Source: Alphaproteobacteria bacterium (lineage in GTDB: Bacteria > Pseudomonadota > Alphaproteobacteria > Caulobacterales > Parvularculaceae). From it: a stretch of DNA of 13,061 nucleotides. A program made the translations under genes and the position numbers. The notes beneath the pieces are model-generated. The model did no database searches. It saw nothing but the letters and a program-made list of their open reading frames with translations, and was not told the origin of the DNA. Below, piece by piece: positions 1 through 7,678 of the stretch (positions are counted from its first letter, which is position 1; every line of letters starts with the position of its first letter). The DNA is taken from NCBI GenBank assembly GCA_030428745.1, contig JAUIEG010000022.1, forward strand, positions 1 through 13,061. The letters are read 5' to 3'.

Positions 1-50
1 GACCTCAACGCGGAGACTAAACCGCGCGGCAGCGAAAAAGAGAAGACGCA

Positions 51-1730
51 ATGACACAAGCAGCGCCCGAACGGGAAGCGATGGAATTCGATGTGGTGAT
101 TGTCGGGGCGGGCCCTGCCGGCCTTTCAGCCGCTATTCGGCTGAAACAGCGGGCGGCCGAGGCCGGTGGCGACATCAATGTGGTGGTTGTTGAAAAAGGT
201 TCTGAAGTCGGCGCGCATATTCTGTCCGGCGCCGTCCTGGATCCGTCGGGTCTTGATGCGCTGCTCCCTGACTGGCGCGATATGGGCTCGCCCATTGATA
301 CGCCTGTCGCGTCGGAGAGTTTTAAAATTCTCGGCGGAAGCGGGTCATTGTCGCTTCCTGTCTGGGGCATGCCCGAGATGGTCAAGAACCATGGCTGCTA
401 TATCGTCTCCATGGGCAATGTCTGCCGCTGGCTCGCCGAGCAGGCGGAAGGCATGGGCGTTGAGATTTATCCCGGCATGGCCGCATCGCAAGTGCTTTAC
501 CGCGAAGACGGATCCGTGCGCGGCGTTGTCGTTGGCGAAATGGGGATCGGCAAGGACGGCGAGAAAAAAGAGTCCTATGAGCCCGGCATGGAGCTGGTCG
601 GCAAATATGTGCTGATCGGTGAAGGCGTGCGCGGATCGCTGGCGAAACAGTTGATCGCCAACTTTAAGCTTGATGAAAACAGTGATCCGCAGAAATTCGG
701 CATCGGCCTGAAAGAACTCTGGGAGATCGCGCCGGAAAAATCGCGCCCCGGCCATGTGCAGCACACTTTCGGCTGGCCGTTGAAAGACGATACGGGCGGC
801 GGGTCATTCCTCTATCATTATAACGACAACACAATCGCGCTCGGTTTCGTTGTGCATTTGAACTACAAGAATCCCTATCTTTATCCGTATGGGGAGTTTC
901 AGAAATTCAAGACCCATCCGGAAATCGCTGAGCTTCTCGAAGGCGGCAAGCGCATCGCCTATGGGTCGCGCGCGATCACCGAAGGCGGCTACCAATCGGT
1001 GCCGAAGCTTGCCTTTCCGGGCGGCGCGCTGATCGGCTGTTCAGCGGGCTTCGTCAACGTCCCGCGCATCAAGGGAAATCACAACGCCATGCTGACCGGC
1101 ATGATGGCGGCGGACGCAGCCTTTGAGGCGGTGAGCGCAGGCCGTGAAGGCGATACGCTCGACGCCTATGAGGCCGCCTATCAAGGCTCTGACGTTAAGC
1201 GCGAACTGTTCAAGGCGCGCAATGTGAAGCCCTTATGGTCGACATTCGGCACCCGCATCGGCGCCATTGCGCTGGGCGGGCTTGAATTGTGGATGAATTC
1301 GATCGTGCCGGGCCTGTCCTTTTTCGGCACAATGAAGCATGGAAAAACCGATGCGGCCGCGACCGAGCCGGCGGCCAAGCACAAGCCCGTGGCCTATCCG
1401 CGCCCTGACGGGGCCGTGACCTTCGACCGGCTTACAAATGTCGCCTTTTCGGCCACCAATCACGAAGAAGATCAGCCTTCGCATCTCAAACTTAAAGATC
1501 CTTCAATCCCAATCGGCGTTAATCTGCCGGTCTATGCCGAGCCTGCGCAGCGTTACTGCCCGGCCGGCGTTTATGAAGTTGTGAGTGGGGAAGGCGGCGC
1601 CGATCCGCAGTTTCAGATCAATGCCCAGAACTGCGTTCACTGTAAGACCTGCGATATCAAGGACCCGTCGCAGAACATCGTCTGGACGACGCCGGAAGGC
1701 GGCGGCGGGCCCAATTATCCGAATATGTAA
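51..1730 (+). CDS. Electron transfer flavoprotein:ubiquinone oxidoreductase (ETF-QO)
   Basis: Membrane-associated iron-sulfur flavoprotein that passes electrons from reduced ETF (fed by acyl-CoA and amino-acid dehydrogenases) to ubiquinone. The 559-residue product opens with an FAD-binding dinucleotide fold (VVIVGAGPAGLSAAIRL, about residues 15-31). It ends with the ferredoxin-like 4Fe-4S domain: Cys503 (RYCPAGVYE), then Cys528, Cys531 and Cys534 (CVHCKTC). The 25-residue gap between the first and second cysteine matches the family, so all four cluster ligands are present. Length fits bacterial ETF-QO. The ATG at 51 follows a purine-rich AGAGAAG. A second in-frame ATG at 81 would give a shorter N-terminus, but homologues usually carry a short acidic/basic lead such as the one here. 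It is the first gene of a forward operon, 12 bp before the TPR lipoprotein gene. No etfAB genes lie in the window. Confidence 0.97.
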   Translation: MTQAAPEREAMEFDVVIVGAGPAGLSAAIRLKQRAAEAGGDINVVVVEKGSEVGAHILSGAVLDPSGLDALLPDWRDMGSPIDTPVASESFKILGGSGSLSLPVWGMPEMVKNHGCYIVSMGNVCRWLAEQAEGMGVEIYPGMAASQVLYREDGSVRGVVVGEMGIGKDGEKKESYEPGMELVGKYVLIGEGVRGSLAKQLIANFKLDENSDPQKFGIGLKELWEIAPEKSRPGHVQHTFGWPLKDDTGGGSFLYHYNDNTIALGFVVHLNYKNPYLYPYGEFQKFKTHPEIAELLEGGKRIAYGSRAITEGGYQSVPKLAFPGGALIGCSAGFVNVPRIKGNHNAMLTGMMAADAAFEAVSAGREGDTLDAYEAAYQGSDVKRELFKARNVKPLWSTFGTRIGAIALGGLELWMNSIVPGLSFFGTMKHGKTDAAATEPAAKHKPVAYPRPDGAVTFDRLTNVAFSATNHEEDQPSHLKLKDPSIPIGVNLPVYAEPAQRYCPAGVYEVVSGEGGADPQFQINAQNCVHCKTCDIKDPSQNIVWTTPEGGGGPNYPNM

Positions 1731-1742
1731 GGAGCGCCCTTA

Positions 1743-3479
1743 GTGCCGCGCAAAAGTCTGTTTAGTGTCTTCGCAATTGGTCTCGCCCTCGCCGGTTGTG
1801 CGACGTCGCCCAATGAAGCGACGGTTGTCGGCGATTATCTGACGGGCCGAATTGCAGCGCGCAGCAACAATGTCGGCGTTGCAGCGGAGGCTTTCGGCGA
1901 CGTTGAGACCGGCGGGTCGAATACGGATGAGATTCTCCGCGGCGCCTTTTTCTTTCAGGTCGCGTCCGGCGATATCGATGCGGCGGCGGCGCTTGCGCCG
2001 AAAATTCTCTCCAATGATGACATGGAGGATGACGATCTCGCACGGCTTGTCGAAGCGGCACATGCCCTGAAAAACAAAAATTATCTCGGCGCGCGCGCAT
2101 CGCTTTCGGCGGATGCGGAGGTGGAGTATTTCGCCGCCGCCATGATCATTCTCGATGCCTGGGCCATTGCCGGTGAAGAGGGGCCCGAACCGGCGTTGAA
2201 AGCGCTGGCGGCGAAAAACGGCGAATCCTTTCGCGGCTTTCACCCCTTGCATCAGGCGTTCCTGTTCGAGAACGCCGGGCTCGTCGACGAAGCGCGCACT
2301 GCCTATCAATTGGCGCTCATGGCCTATGGCGGCATTGTCGCCCGCGACGCATATGGTTCGTTCCTTGAGCGCTCGGGCGATCTCGACGGCGCGCGGAACC
2401 ATTATGAGTTACTGGCGCAATATCCGGGGCCGGACCGTCAGATCGCGGAAAGCGGCCTGAAACGTCTCGACGCCGGAAAGATCGATACGGCCTGGGCCGA
2501 TGTGACGCCGCAGAAAGGCGCCGCGGTGGCGCTTTACATCTTCGGCTCGGCCGTGTTGCAGCAAACGATTGAACAGCGCGACGCAGCGGAAAAAGCCGGT
2601 TTCCGGGTTGGTGACGCCAATTACGACATGCCGCTCGCCTTTACGCGCATCGCACTTTATCTGGCCCCGGAATTCGATCATGCGCAGCGTCTGGCCGGCT
2701 CCATTCTGAACGCCTATGGCGACAATAAAAAAGCGATCGCGATTTTGCGCGACATTCCGAAATCCTCCGCCTTTTACGAGCAGGCGCAGATCGAGGTTGC
2801 GGGCGGGCTGATAGCGCAAGGCAAAGCCAGAGAAGCAAAACGATTGCTGCGTGCGCTTGCGAATTCCGGACAGTCGCCGGAAGGGCGGTTCACCTACGCC
2901 AATCTTCTCGCCAGCGAGGGCGATCATTCGGGCGCTGTGCGCGAATATACGTCGCTCATCGATGCATTGCCTGAAGATCCGCATGACGACGCGTGGCGGT
3001 TTCTTGTCGGGCGCGCTGCGTCGCTTTTGATTCTGGAAGACTGGCCTGCGGCCGAAGCGGATCTGAAACGCGCGGTGGAAATTGCGCCCGAGGAGGCGGC
3101 GGCGCTCAACTATCTCGGTTATTCCTGGGCCGAACGCGGCGAGAATCTCGACGAGGCTTTCGACCTCATCGAAAAAGCGGTGGCGCTTGAGCCCAATTCC
3201 GGCGCTTATATCGACAGTCTCGGCTGGGCCCATTATCAGCTTGGCGATTACGAAGAGGCGGTGGGGCATCTCGAACACGCCGCCTCACTGGAGCCCGCCG
3301 ACCCGACAATTACAGATCATCTTGGCGATGTTTACTGGCGCCTCGGCCGCAAGATTGAAGCGCGTTATGAATGGCGCCGCGTGCTTGAGCTTGAGCCCAC
3401 ACCGACATTGAAAAAGACGATTGAAGAAAAAATCAGGGACGGTTTGCCGGAAGCCGAATTGCCGGAAAATGGGGCATGA
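1743..3479 (+). CDS. TPR-repeat outer-membrane lipoprotein of unknown function
   Basis: A 578-residue protein with a lipoprotein signal peptide: MPRKSL, a hydrophobic stretch, then the lipobox LAGC with Cys19 as the lipidated residue. It is therefore exported and anchored to a membrane, probably the outer one because no Asp follows the Cys (C-A-T-S). The C-terminal half contains tetratricopeptide repeats, clearest at about residues 385-450, 452-485 (NYLGYSWAERG), 490-520 (IDSLGWAHYQLGDYEEAV) and 523-555 (HLGDVYWRLGRKIEA). The N-terminal half looks like more degenerate helical repeats. TPRs mediate protein binding, and no enzymatic motif is visible. The GTG start is preceded by GGAG (1731-1734) at 8 nt. 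The gene sits 12 bp after ETF-QO and its stop overlaps the ispE start by 4 bp, so the three are probably cotranscribed. Its partner and exact role are unknown. A part in envelope assembly is a guess from the fold and location only. Confidence 0.9.
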   Translation: MPRKSLFSVFAIGLALAGCATSPNEATVVGDYLTGRIAARSNNVGVAAEAFGDVETGGSNTDEILRGAFFFQVASGDIDAAAALAPKILSNDDMEDDDLARLVEAAHALKNKNYLGARASLSADAEVEYFAAAMIILDAWAIAGEEGPEPALKALAAKNGESFRGFHPLHQAFLFENAGLVDEARTAYQLALMAYGGIVARDAYGSFLERSGDLDGARNHYELLAQYPGPDRQIAESGLKRLDAGKIDTAWADVTPQKGAAVALYIFGSAVLQQTIEQRDAAEKAGFRVGDANYDMPLAFTRIALYLAPEFDHAQRLAGSILNAYGDNKKAIAILRDIPKSSAFYEQAQIEVAGGLIAQGKAREAKRLLRALANSGQSPEGRFTYANLLASEGDHSGAVREYTSLIDALPEDPHDDAWRFLVGRAASLLILEDWPAAEADLKRAVEIAPEEAAALNYLGYSWAERGENLDEAFDLIEKAVALEPNSGAYIDSLGWAHYQLGDYEEAVGHLEHAASLEPADPTITDHLGDVYWRLGRKIEARYEWRRVLELEPTPTLKKTIEEKIRDGLPEAELPENGA

Positions 3480-4354
3480 TCGCTCTCGCCGCGCCTGCCA
3501 AGATCAATCTCTATCTCCATATCGGGCCTGTTCGCTGCGACGGGCTGCACGATCTTGCGAGCCTTTTTGTCTTTGCCCATGATGGCGACGTCATTCGCGC
3601 CGAGCCGGCGAAATCCTTCTCGCTGCAGGTGACGGGGCCTTACGCGGCGCTCCTGCAAGACTTGCCGCCGGAAAAAAACCTCGTTTATCGCGCGGCTGAG
3701 ATGCTTGCGCGCGAGGCGGGTGTTGAGACAGGCGCCGCGATCACGCTTGAAAAAAATCTCCCTGTGGCGGCGGGTGTTGGCGGCGGTTCGGCCGATGCGG
3801 CCGCCGCGCTTCGGGCGCTGACGAAACTCTGGAATATTGATATCGGCGACGCGGCGCTGGCGCGTCTCGCTTTCCGTCTCGGCGCTGATGTTCCCGCCTG
3901 TCTCGCGGAAGCGCCGGTGAATGTTTCCGGCGCCGGCGAGCGCATCGAAAACGGTCCGGTTCTGCCGCCCTTGTGGGTTGCGCTCGTCAACCCCCGCGTG
4001 GAAATGCCGACAGGGCCCATCTTCAGTGCTTTTGACAAGGCGCATGCTGCGCCCGCGCGTCCCCGGCTCGCAAATTTCAGGGCGGCGACTTACGCACAAC
4101 TGAGCCAGGCGATGGACGCGACGCGCAACGATCTCGAATCTTTCGCCATCGAAAAGGCGCCGGTCATCCGTGAGGTGATCGATGGGCTGGCGTCGGCGCC
4201 GGGCGCTATCGCGGCGCGCATGTCGGGCTCCGGCGCGACGTGCTTCGCGTTGTTTGCGTCGGCGCAGGCAGCCGCACGCGCGGCGCAGGCGGCGAAAGCG
4301 CGCGGCTATTGGGCCATGGCGTCGGCGCTGCATGTGCGTCCGCGCAGCGGTTGA
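3476..4354 (+). CDS. ispE: 4-diphosphocytidyl-2-C-methyl-D-erythritol kinase (IspE)
   Basis: GHMP-family kinase of the non-mevalonate (MEP) isoprenoid pathway. It phosphorylates 4-diphosphocytidyl-methylerythritol at the 2-hydroxyl with ATP in the cytosol. The 292-residue product shows the N-terminal substrate motif APAKINLYLHI with Lys9, and the glycine-rich ATP loop LPVAAGVGGGSADAAA (residues 95-110). It also has LGADVPAC with Asp138, equivalent to the catalytic Asp of the family. A C-terminal GHMP motif (MSGSGATCFALF) is present. E. coli IspE is 283 residues, so the length is normal. The ATG lies inside the preceding gene's end (ATGA overlap), implying translational coupling with the TPR lipoprotein. 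The usual GYH motif is GLH here (residues 23-25), which keeps the His. It supplies IPP/DMAPP, the substrates of the polyprenyl synthase encoded at 5567-6601. Confidence 0.97.
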   Translation: MIALAAPAKINLYLHIGPVRCDGLHDLASLFVFAHDGDVIRAEPAKSFSLQVTGPYAALLQDLPPEKNLVYRAAEMLAREAGVETGAAITLEKNLPVAAGVGGGSADAAAALRALTKLWNIDIGDAALARLAFRLGADVPACLAEAPVNVSGAGERIENGPVLPPLWVALVNPRVEMPTGPIFSAFDKAHAAPARPRLANFRAATYAQLSQAMDATRNDLESFAIEKAPVIREVIDGLASAPGAIAARMSGSGATCFALFASAQAAARAAQAAKARGYWAMASALHVRPRSG

Positions 4355-4473
4355 AAAAGCGTCAGCGGTTTTTCGTAAAAAGCTGCGATAAACAAATAAC
4401 TAGGCCATCATGAGCGCTTTCGAAATGACGCCTGATGGTCTAGGTTTTGCGCCGGGAGAACCGGCGGGCCTTC
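4355..4473 (+). other. Intergenic region with nested inverted repeats after ispE
   Basis: This 119-base non-coding gap separates ispE from the WecA-like gene. Right after the ispE stop, a TTTTT tract (4369-4373) can pair with AAAAA on its left (4354-4358, overlapping the ispE stop) or on its right (4377-4381). The right-hand pairing is extended by CAGC/GCTG (4363-4366 with 4382-4385). These two small AT-rich hairpins exclude each other. A longer inverted repeat follows at 4400-4443 (listed separately). I see no convincing promoter and no coding frame. Confidence 0.5.
4400..4448 (+). terminator. Candidate hairpin terminator of the ETF-QO/TPR/ispE operon
   Basis: CTAGGCCATCA (4400-4410) pairs with TGATGGTCTAG (4433-4443) over 11 positions with a single G-U wobble. 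The loop of 22 bases contains the palindrome TTTCGAAA (4418-4425). One base after the stem comes TTTT (4445-4448). This could be an intrinsic terminator with a large loop. It lies only 26 bases before the ATG chosen for the next gene, so it could equally act as a leader structure or protein-binding site for that gene. The T-tract is short, so the terminator call is tentative. Confidence 0.4.
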
Positions 4474-5559
4474 ATGCTGATCGAACCTTTCATTTTCGCC
4501 TGTGCTGGCGCGGTCACCGTCGCCGTCACCTATTGCGCATGTCTTTATGCGGCGCAGGCGCGGCGTGTGCTCGATCACCCCAATGAGCGATCAAGCCACA
4601 CCAATGCGACGCCGCGCAATGGCGGGGCCGCGATCATGGCCGGCTGGATGGCCGGCGCGTTTGTTATCTCGGCCTTTGCGGGCGATGTGGACGCCGCGGG
4701 CAAGATCGCCAGGCTGGCGGTTTGCGGCGTGCTCGCCTTCGCTCTCGGCTACGCCGACGATCGCCTGACCTTTTCACCAGTCTGGAAACTCCTGGGTCAG
4801 GTGGCGATCGCCGCGCTCTTCACTATTTTCTTTGCGCCGCTTCAGTCGGTTCCCCTGCCATGGTTTGGCGAAGTCGTCATTCCGGCGGCGGCGAGCGCGC
4901 CCCTCACGATCATCTGGATCGTGGGGTTCATGAACGCCTTTAACTTCATGGACGGGGCGAACGGGATGGCCGGCGGCGCAGCGGCGGTGGGCCTTGCCTG
5001 GTTTGCGGTCATTGCGAGCTTCACGGGCGCCCCGGCGCTCGCCGTGGCGGCGCTTCTGCTCGCCTTGTCGGCGGCGGCGTTCCTGCCGGAAAACCTTCTG
5101 CGCGGTAAACTCTTCATGGGCGATAATGGCAGCCAGGCGCTGGGCTTTTTCATCTCGGCTTTCGCGGTGCTGGGCGTCAATTGGACGGACGGCCGTCTCA
5201 GCGCGCTCGTCATTCCGGTGATCTTTTTGCCGTTTCTGTTCGACGTCGCCTGGACGCTTGTGTCGCGCTCCTTGCGCAAACAGAACGTTCTCCAGGCTCA
5301 TCGTGAACATTTTTACCAGTTGATGATGCGCCTCGGCGCATCCCATACGCGCGTCGCCATCACCTATATGTCGCTGATCAGCCTGTCGTCGGCGGCGGCG
5401 ATTTTGATGCTCACGCATCCCGTGGCGCTGCACTGGATGACGCCGCTGGTGCTCTCGCTGATTTTCATGATCGGCGCTGTCGCGCTTACCCGGCGGGCGA
5501 TGCGCGCCGGATTGCTGGCGACCGCAGAGCCAGACGCTTCGCTATCTGCGGCTGAATGA
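4474..5559 (+). CDS. WecA/WbpL-type polyprenyl-phosphate sugar-1-phosphate transferase
   Basis: Integral membrane enzyme of glycosyltransferase family 4 (MraY/WecA/WbpL superfamily). Such enzymes move a HexNAc-1-phosphate from a UDP-sugar to undecaprenyl phosphate, starting a surface polysaccharide or O-antigen unit on the cytoplasmic face. With the ATG at 4474 the product is 361 residues with about ten or eleven hydrophobic segments. Family motifs are in order: LDHPNERSSHTNATPRNGG (33-51), YADDR with Asp95-Asp96, NAFNFMDGANGMAGG (154-168) with Asp160, LFMGDNGSQALGF (213-225), and HREHFYQ (276-282). The first motif resembles WbpL-like proteins more than E. coli WecA. A TTG at 4447 in the same frame would add 9 residues (MRRENRRAF), but the ATG has GGGAGAA (4454-4460) upstream and homologues begin near it. 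No other polysaccharide genes lie nearby, so the sugar cannot be assigned. It converges on the polyprenyl synthase gene with 7 bp between stops. Confidence 0.92.
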   Translation: MLIEPFIFACAGAVTVAVTYCACLYAAQARRVLDHPNERSSHTNATPRNGGAAIMAGWMAGAFVISAFAGDVDAAGKIARLAVCGVLAFALGYADDRLTFSPVWKLLGQVAIAALFTIFFAPLQSVPLPWFGEVVIPAAASAPLTIIWIVGFMNAFNFMDGANGMAGGAAAVGLAWFAVIASFTGAPALAVAALLLALSAAAFLPENLLRGKLFMGDNGSQALGFFISAFAVLGVNWTDGRLSALVIPVIFLPFLFDVAWTLVSRSLRKQNVLQAHREHFYQLMMRLGASHTRVAITYMSLISLSSAAAILMLTHPVALHWMTPLVLSLIFMIGAVALTRRAMRAGLLATAEPDASLSAAE

Positions 5560-5566
5560 AGATGTC

Positions 5567-6601
5567 TTAAGCGCCGCGGGCGGTCGAGGTTTCGACAAGA
5601 TCGGCGAGCGCCTGGGTGAATTCGTTCTGCGGCGCTTCGGCGAGCGCATCGAGCGCTTTGCCGGTATAGGAGCGGGCGCATTCGATCGTGTCTTCAAGGG
5701 CGCCGTCGCGCTCCATCAACTCGCGTGCCTGTTCAAAATCGCCCTTTTCCTGACGGCCTTCCGTGATGACCCTGCGCCAGAAAGGTTTTTCTTCATCGCG
5801 CGCGCGGGCGACAGCGAAGACCACGGGGGCGGTCATCTTGCCTTCGCGAAAATCGTCGCCGACCGTTTTGCCGAGCGCGAATTCGAAACCGGAATAGTCG
5901 AGGGCGTCATCGATAAGCTGATAGGCGACGCCGAAATGATCGCCGAAGCGGCGCATGGCCGCTTCTTCCTGTGCGCCGCAGCTGGAGATCATCGCGCCGA
6001 CTTCCGTCGCGGCGGCGAACAGCGCCGCCGTCTTGGCTTTCACCACATTGATATAGGTCTCAAAGGTTGCGGCGATGTTCTTTTGTGTCGTCAGTTGCAG
6101 GACTTCGCCTTCGGCGATGACGCCCGACGCATGAGAGAGCGCGCGCAAGACGCCGAGATTTTTCGCCTCGACCATCAGCTCAAACGCCCGCGAAAAAATG
6201 AAATCGCCGACGAGCACGCTTTCCTTGTTGCCCCAGATGATGTTGGCGGTGGAGGCGCCGCGGCGCAGCGCTGACCCGTCGACCACATCGTCATGCAACA
6301 GCGTGGCGCCGTGAATGAGCTCAACGGCGGCGGCGAGCTTCACATGATCGTCGCCGTCATAGGAAAACACGCCCGCTGAGGCGAGGGTGAGCATAGGCCG
6401 AAGCCGCTTGCCTCCGGCGTTGATGAGATGGCCCGCCAATTCCGGGATCATCTTCACCGGCGAATCGAGGCGGCGCAGGATTTCCTGGTTCACGGCGTCA
6501 AGATCGGCGTCCGTCAGCGCGCGCAGGCGATCGACCGCGGACAGGAACTCCGGCGCGCGTTTCGCGGCGATGGTTTCACTTGCTGTCGCGGCCAGTCCCA
6601 A
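5567..6601 (-). CDS. ispB: Long-chain all-trans polyprenyl diphosphate synthase (octa-/decaprenyl type)
   Basis: Cytosolic prenyltransferase that adds IPP units to an allylic diphosphate; in alphaproteobacteria the usual product is the ubiquinone side chain. Both aspartate-rich motifs are intact: LLHDDVVD (first motif, bases 6278-6292) and LIDDALDY (second motif, bases 5897-5911), 127 residues apart as in E. coli IspB. GGKRLRP, the IPP-binding segment, precedes them. The fifth residue before the first motif is Ala (ATLLHDD); a small residue there is typical of long-chain enzymes. Start choice is uncertain. The frame stays open to a TTG at 6664 (365 residues), but that codon has no nearby ribosome-binding site. 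The TTG at 6601 has AAAGG seven bases upstream and gives 344 residues, closer to the family length, so I use it. Chain length (C40 or C50) cannot be read from the sequence. The gene ends 7 bp from the convergent WecA-like gene. Confidence 0.92.
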   Translation of the reverse strand: MGLAATASETIAAKRAPEFLSAVDRLRALTDADLDAVNQEILRRLDSPVKMIPELAGHLINAGGKRLRPMLTLASAGVFSYDGDDHVKLAAAVELIHGATLLHDDVVDGSALRRGASTANIIWGNKESVLVGDFIFSRAFELMVEAKNLGVLRALSHASGVIAEGEVLQLTTQKNIAATFETYINVVKAKTAALFAAATEVGAMISSCGAQEEAAMRRFGDHFGVAYQLIDDALDYSGFEFALGKTVGDDFREGKMTAPVVFAVARARDEEKPFWRRVITEGRQEKGDFEQARELMERDGALEDTIECARSYTGKALDALAEAPQNEFTQALADLVETSTARGA

Positions 6602-6769
6602 AATGTCGCCTTTCGCCTTGTTGCAATGGGCTCGCAGATTGGTCGCTGGGACTGCGCCGGTCAAGCGCAGCGGGCTGCGGCCTTTCGGCGGCGTCGCGGT
6701 GTCCTATTCAGGTGATGCAATCGGCGGCGCTGCATTGAAAAGCTTTGGCTTTTACCTTACTTGCAGCCG
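6602..6769. other. Divergent intergenic region between polyprenyl synthase and S49 peptidase
   Basis: These 168 bases should hold promoters for both flanking genes. The part from 6602 to 6664 is also open in the synthase frame. The clearest structure is the inverted repeat at 6738-6753. A TTGAAA (6735-6740) overlaps it, but I cannot pair it with a good -10 at normal spacing. No RNA gene is recognisable. Confidence 0.4.
6738..6753. repeat. Perfect short inverted repeat in divergent promoter region
   Basis: AAAAGC and GCTTTT form a perfect 6-bp inverted repeat around the 4-base spacer TTTG. It lies 16 bases before the ATG of the S49 peptidase gene and between two divergent genes. It could be an operator half-site pair or a small hairpin in the peptidase mRNA leader. 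It is short enough to be chance. Confidence 0.35.
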
Positions 6770-7648
6770 ATGCCTCTCCTTCCTGAATCCGTCAAAAATC
6801 TCTGGCTGAAGCTCCCATTTATCGGGGAAGCCTCGCCTCTCGTAACCGTGATTGAACTTAACGGCGTCATTGGCGAAATGGGCGCCGGGCGCAAAGGGCT
6901 GACGTTCAAAAAACTTGAAAAAGCAATCGAGGCCGCTTTCAAGCCGGGCAGTCTGAAAGCGGTGGCGCTGGCGATCAATTCGCCCGGCGGCTCGCCCGTT
7001 CAATCGCGTCTCATTATGAGCGCTATCCGCCGCCTGGCGAAGGAAAAGGACATCCCCGTCCTCGCCTTTGTGGAGGATGTAGGCGCGTCTGGCGGCTATA
7101 TTCTCGCTATCGCGGCGGATGAAATTTATGCGGATGAAAGCTCCATTGTGGGCTCTATCGGCGTTATTTCCGGTGGATTCGGCTTTCCTGAAGCGATCAA
7201 GAAGCTCGGCGTTGAGCGGCGCATCTATACGGCGGGCGAAAACAAATCGACGCTCGACCCCTTCAAGCCCGAAGATCCCGAAGACGTGGCGCGATTGGAG
7301 ACCATGCTCGCCGAGCTCCATGAGCAGTTTATTGCGCTGGTGAAGGCGCGGCGCGGCGACAAGCTCTCCAGCGATCCCGATCTCTTTTCGGGACGGTTCT
7401 GGACCGGCGCTACGGCGGCGGAAAAGGGGTTGGTCGACGGAACCGCTCAACTCGGCGATTTTCTGCGCGACCGCTATGGAAAAGATGTTAAGGTCAAGCG
7501 CATCTCGCCCGAAAGCGGCTCTCTCCTGAAAAGGCTGATGGGGGGTGAAGCTGGCCTCTCCGGGTTTGAATCGCCGGCGCTCATCGATGCCGATGAAATG
7601 CTGGCGGCGGGCGAGCGCAGGGCGCTATGGGCGCGGTTCGGTCTCTAG
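6770..7648 (+). CDS. S49-family (SppA-like) serine peptidase
   Basis: Member of peptidase family S49 (signal peptide peptidase A/SohB group, ClpP-like fold), which uses a Ser-Lys dyad to cut membrane-associated peptides. With the ATG at 6770 the product is 292 residues. It shows the substrate-binding segment AINSPGGSPVQS (69-79), the nucleophile motif DVGASGGYILA with Ser107, and VGSIGVISGGFGF (127-139). The general-base Lys159 lies in YTAGENKSTLDPF. The Ser-to-Lys distance of 52 residues equals that of Bacillus subtilis SppA (Ser147/Lys199). It is the short single-domain form. No signal peptide or membrane segment is evident at the N-terminus, so it may be cytoplasmic or peripheral, unlike classical SppA. 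A TTG at 6761 would add three residues; neither start has a strong ribosome-binding site. A small membrane protein gene follows at 30 bp. Confidence 0.93.
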   Translation: MPLLPESVKNLWLKLPFIGEASPLVTVIELNGVIGEMGAGRKGLTFKKLEKAIEAAFKPGSLKAVALAINSPGGSPVQSRLIMSAIRRLAKEKDIPVLAFVEDVGASGGYILAIAADEIYADESSIVGSIGVISGGFGFPEAIKKLGVERRIYTAGENKSTLDPFKPEDPEDVARLETMLAELHEQFIALVKARRGDKLSSDPDLFSGRFWTGATAAEKGLVDGTAQLGDFLRDRYGKDVKVKRISPESGSLLKRLMGGEAGLSGFESPALIDADEMLAAGERRALWARFGL

Positions 7649-7678
7649 AGCCGGACAAACTAGACGGGAGATACGTCG

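Noticed and set aside
2409..3278. 289-codon open frame on the reverse strand
   Set aside because: Lies wholly inside the TPR lipoprotein gene on the opposite strand; the composition is that of a GC-rich shadow frame.
3365..4333. 322-codon open frame on the reverse strand
   Set aside because: Antisense to ispE; arginine-rich with no known motif.
5522..5551. CCGCAGA / TCTGCGG inverted repeat at the end of the WecA-like gene
   Set aside because: A perfect 7-bp stem, but inside coding sequence and without a T-tract in either direction, so not convincing as a bidirectional terminator.
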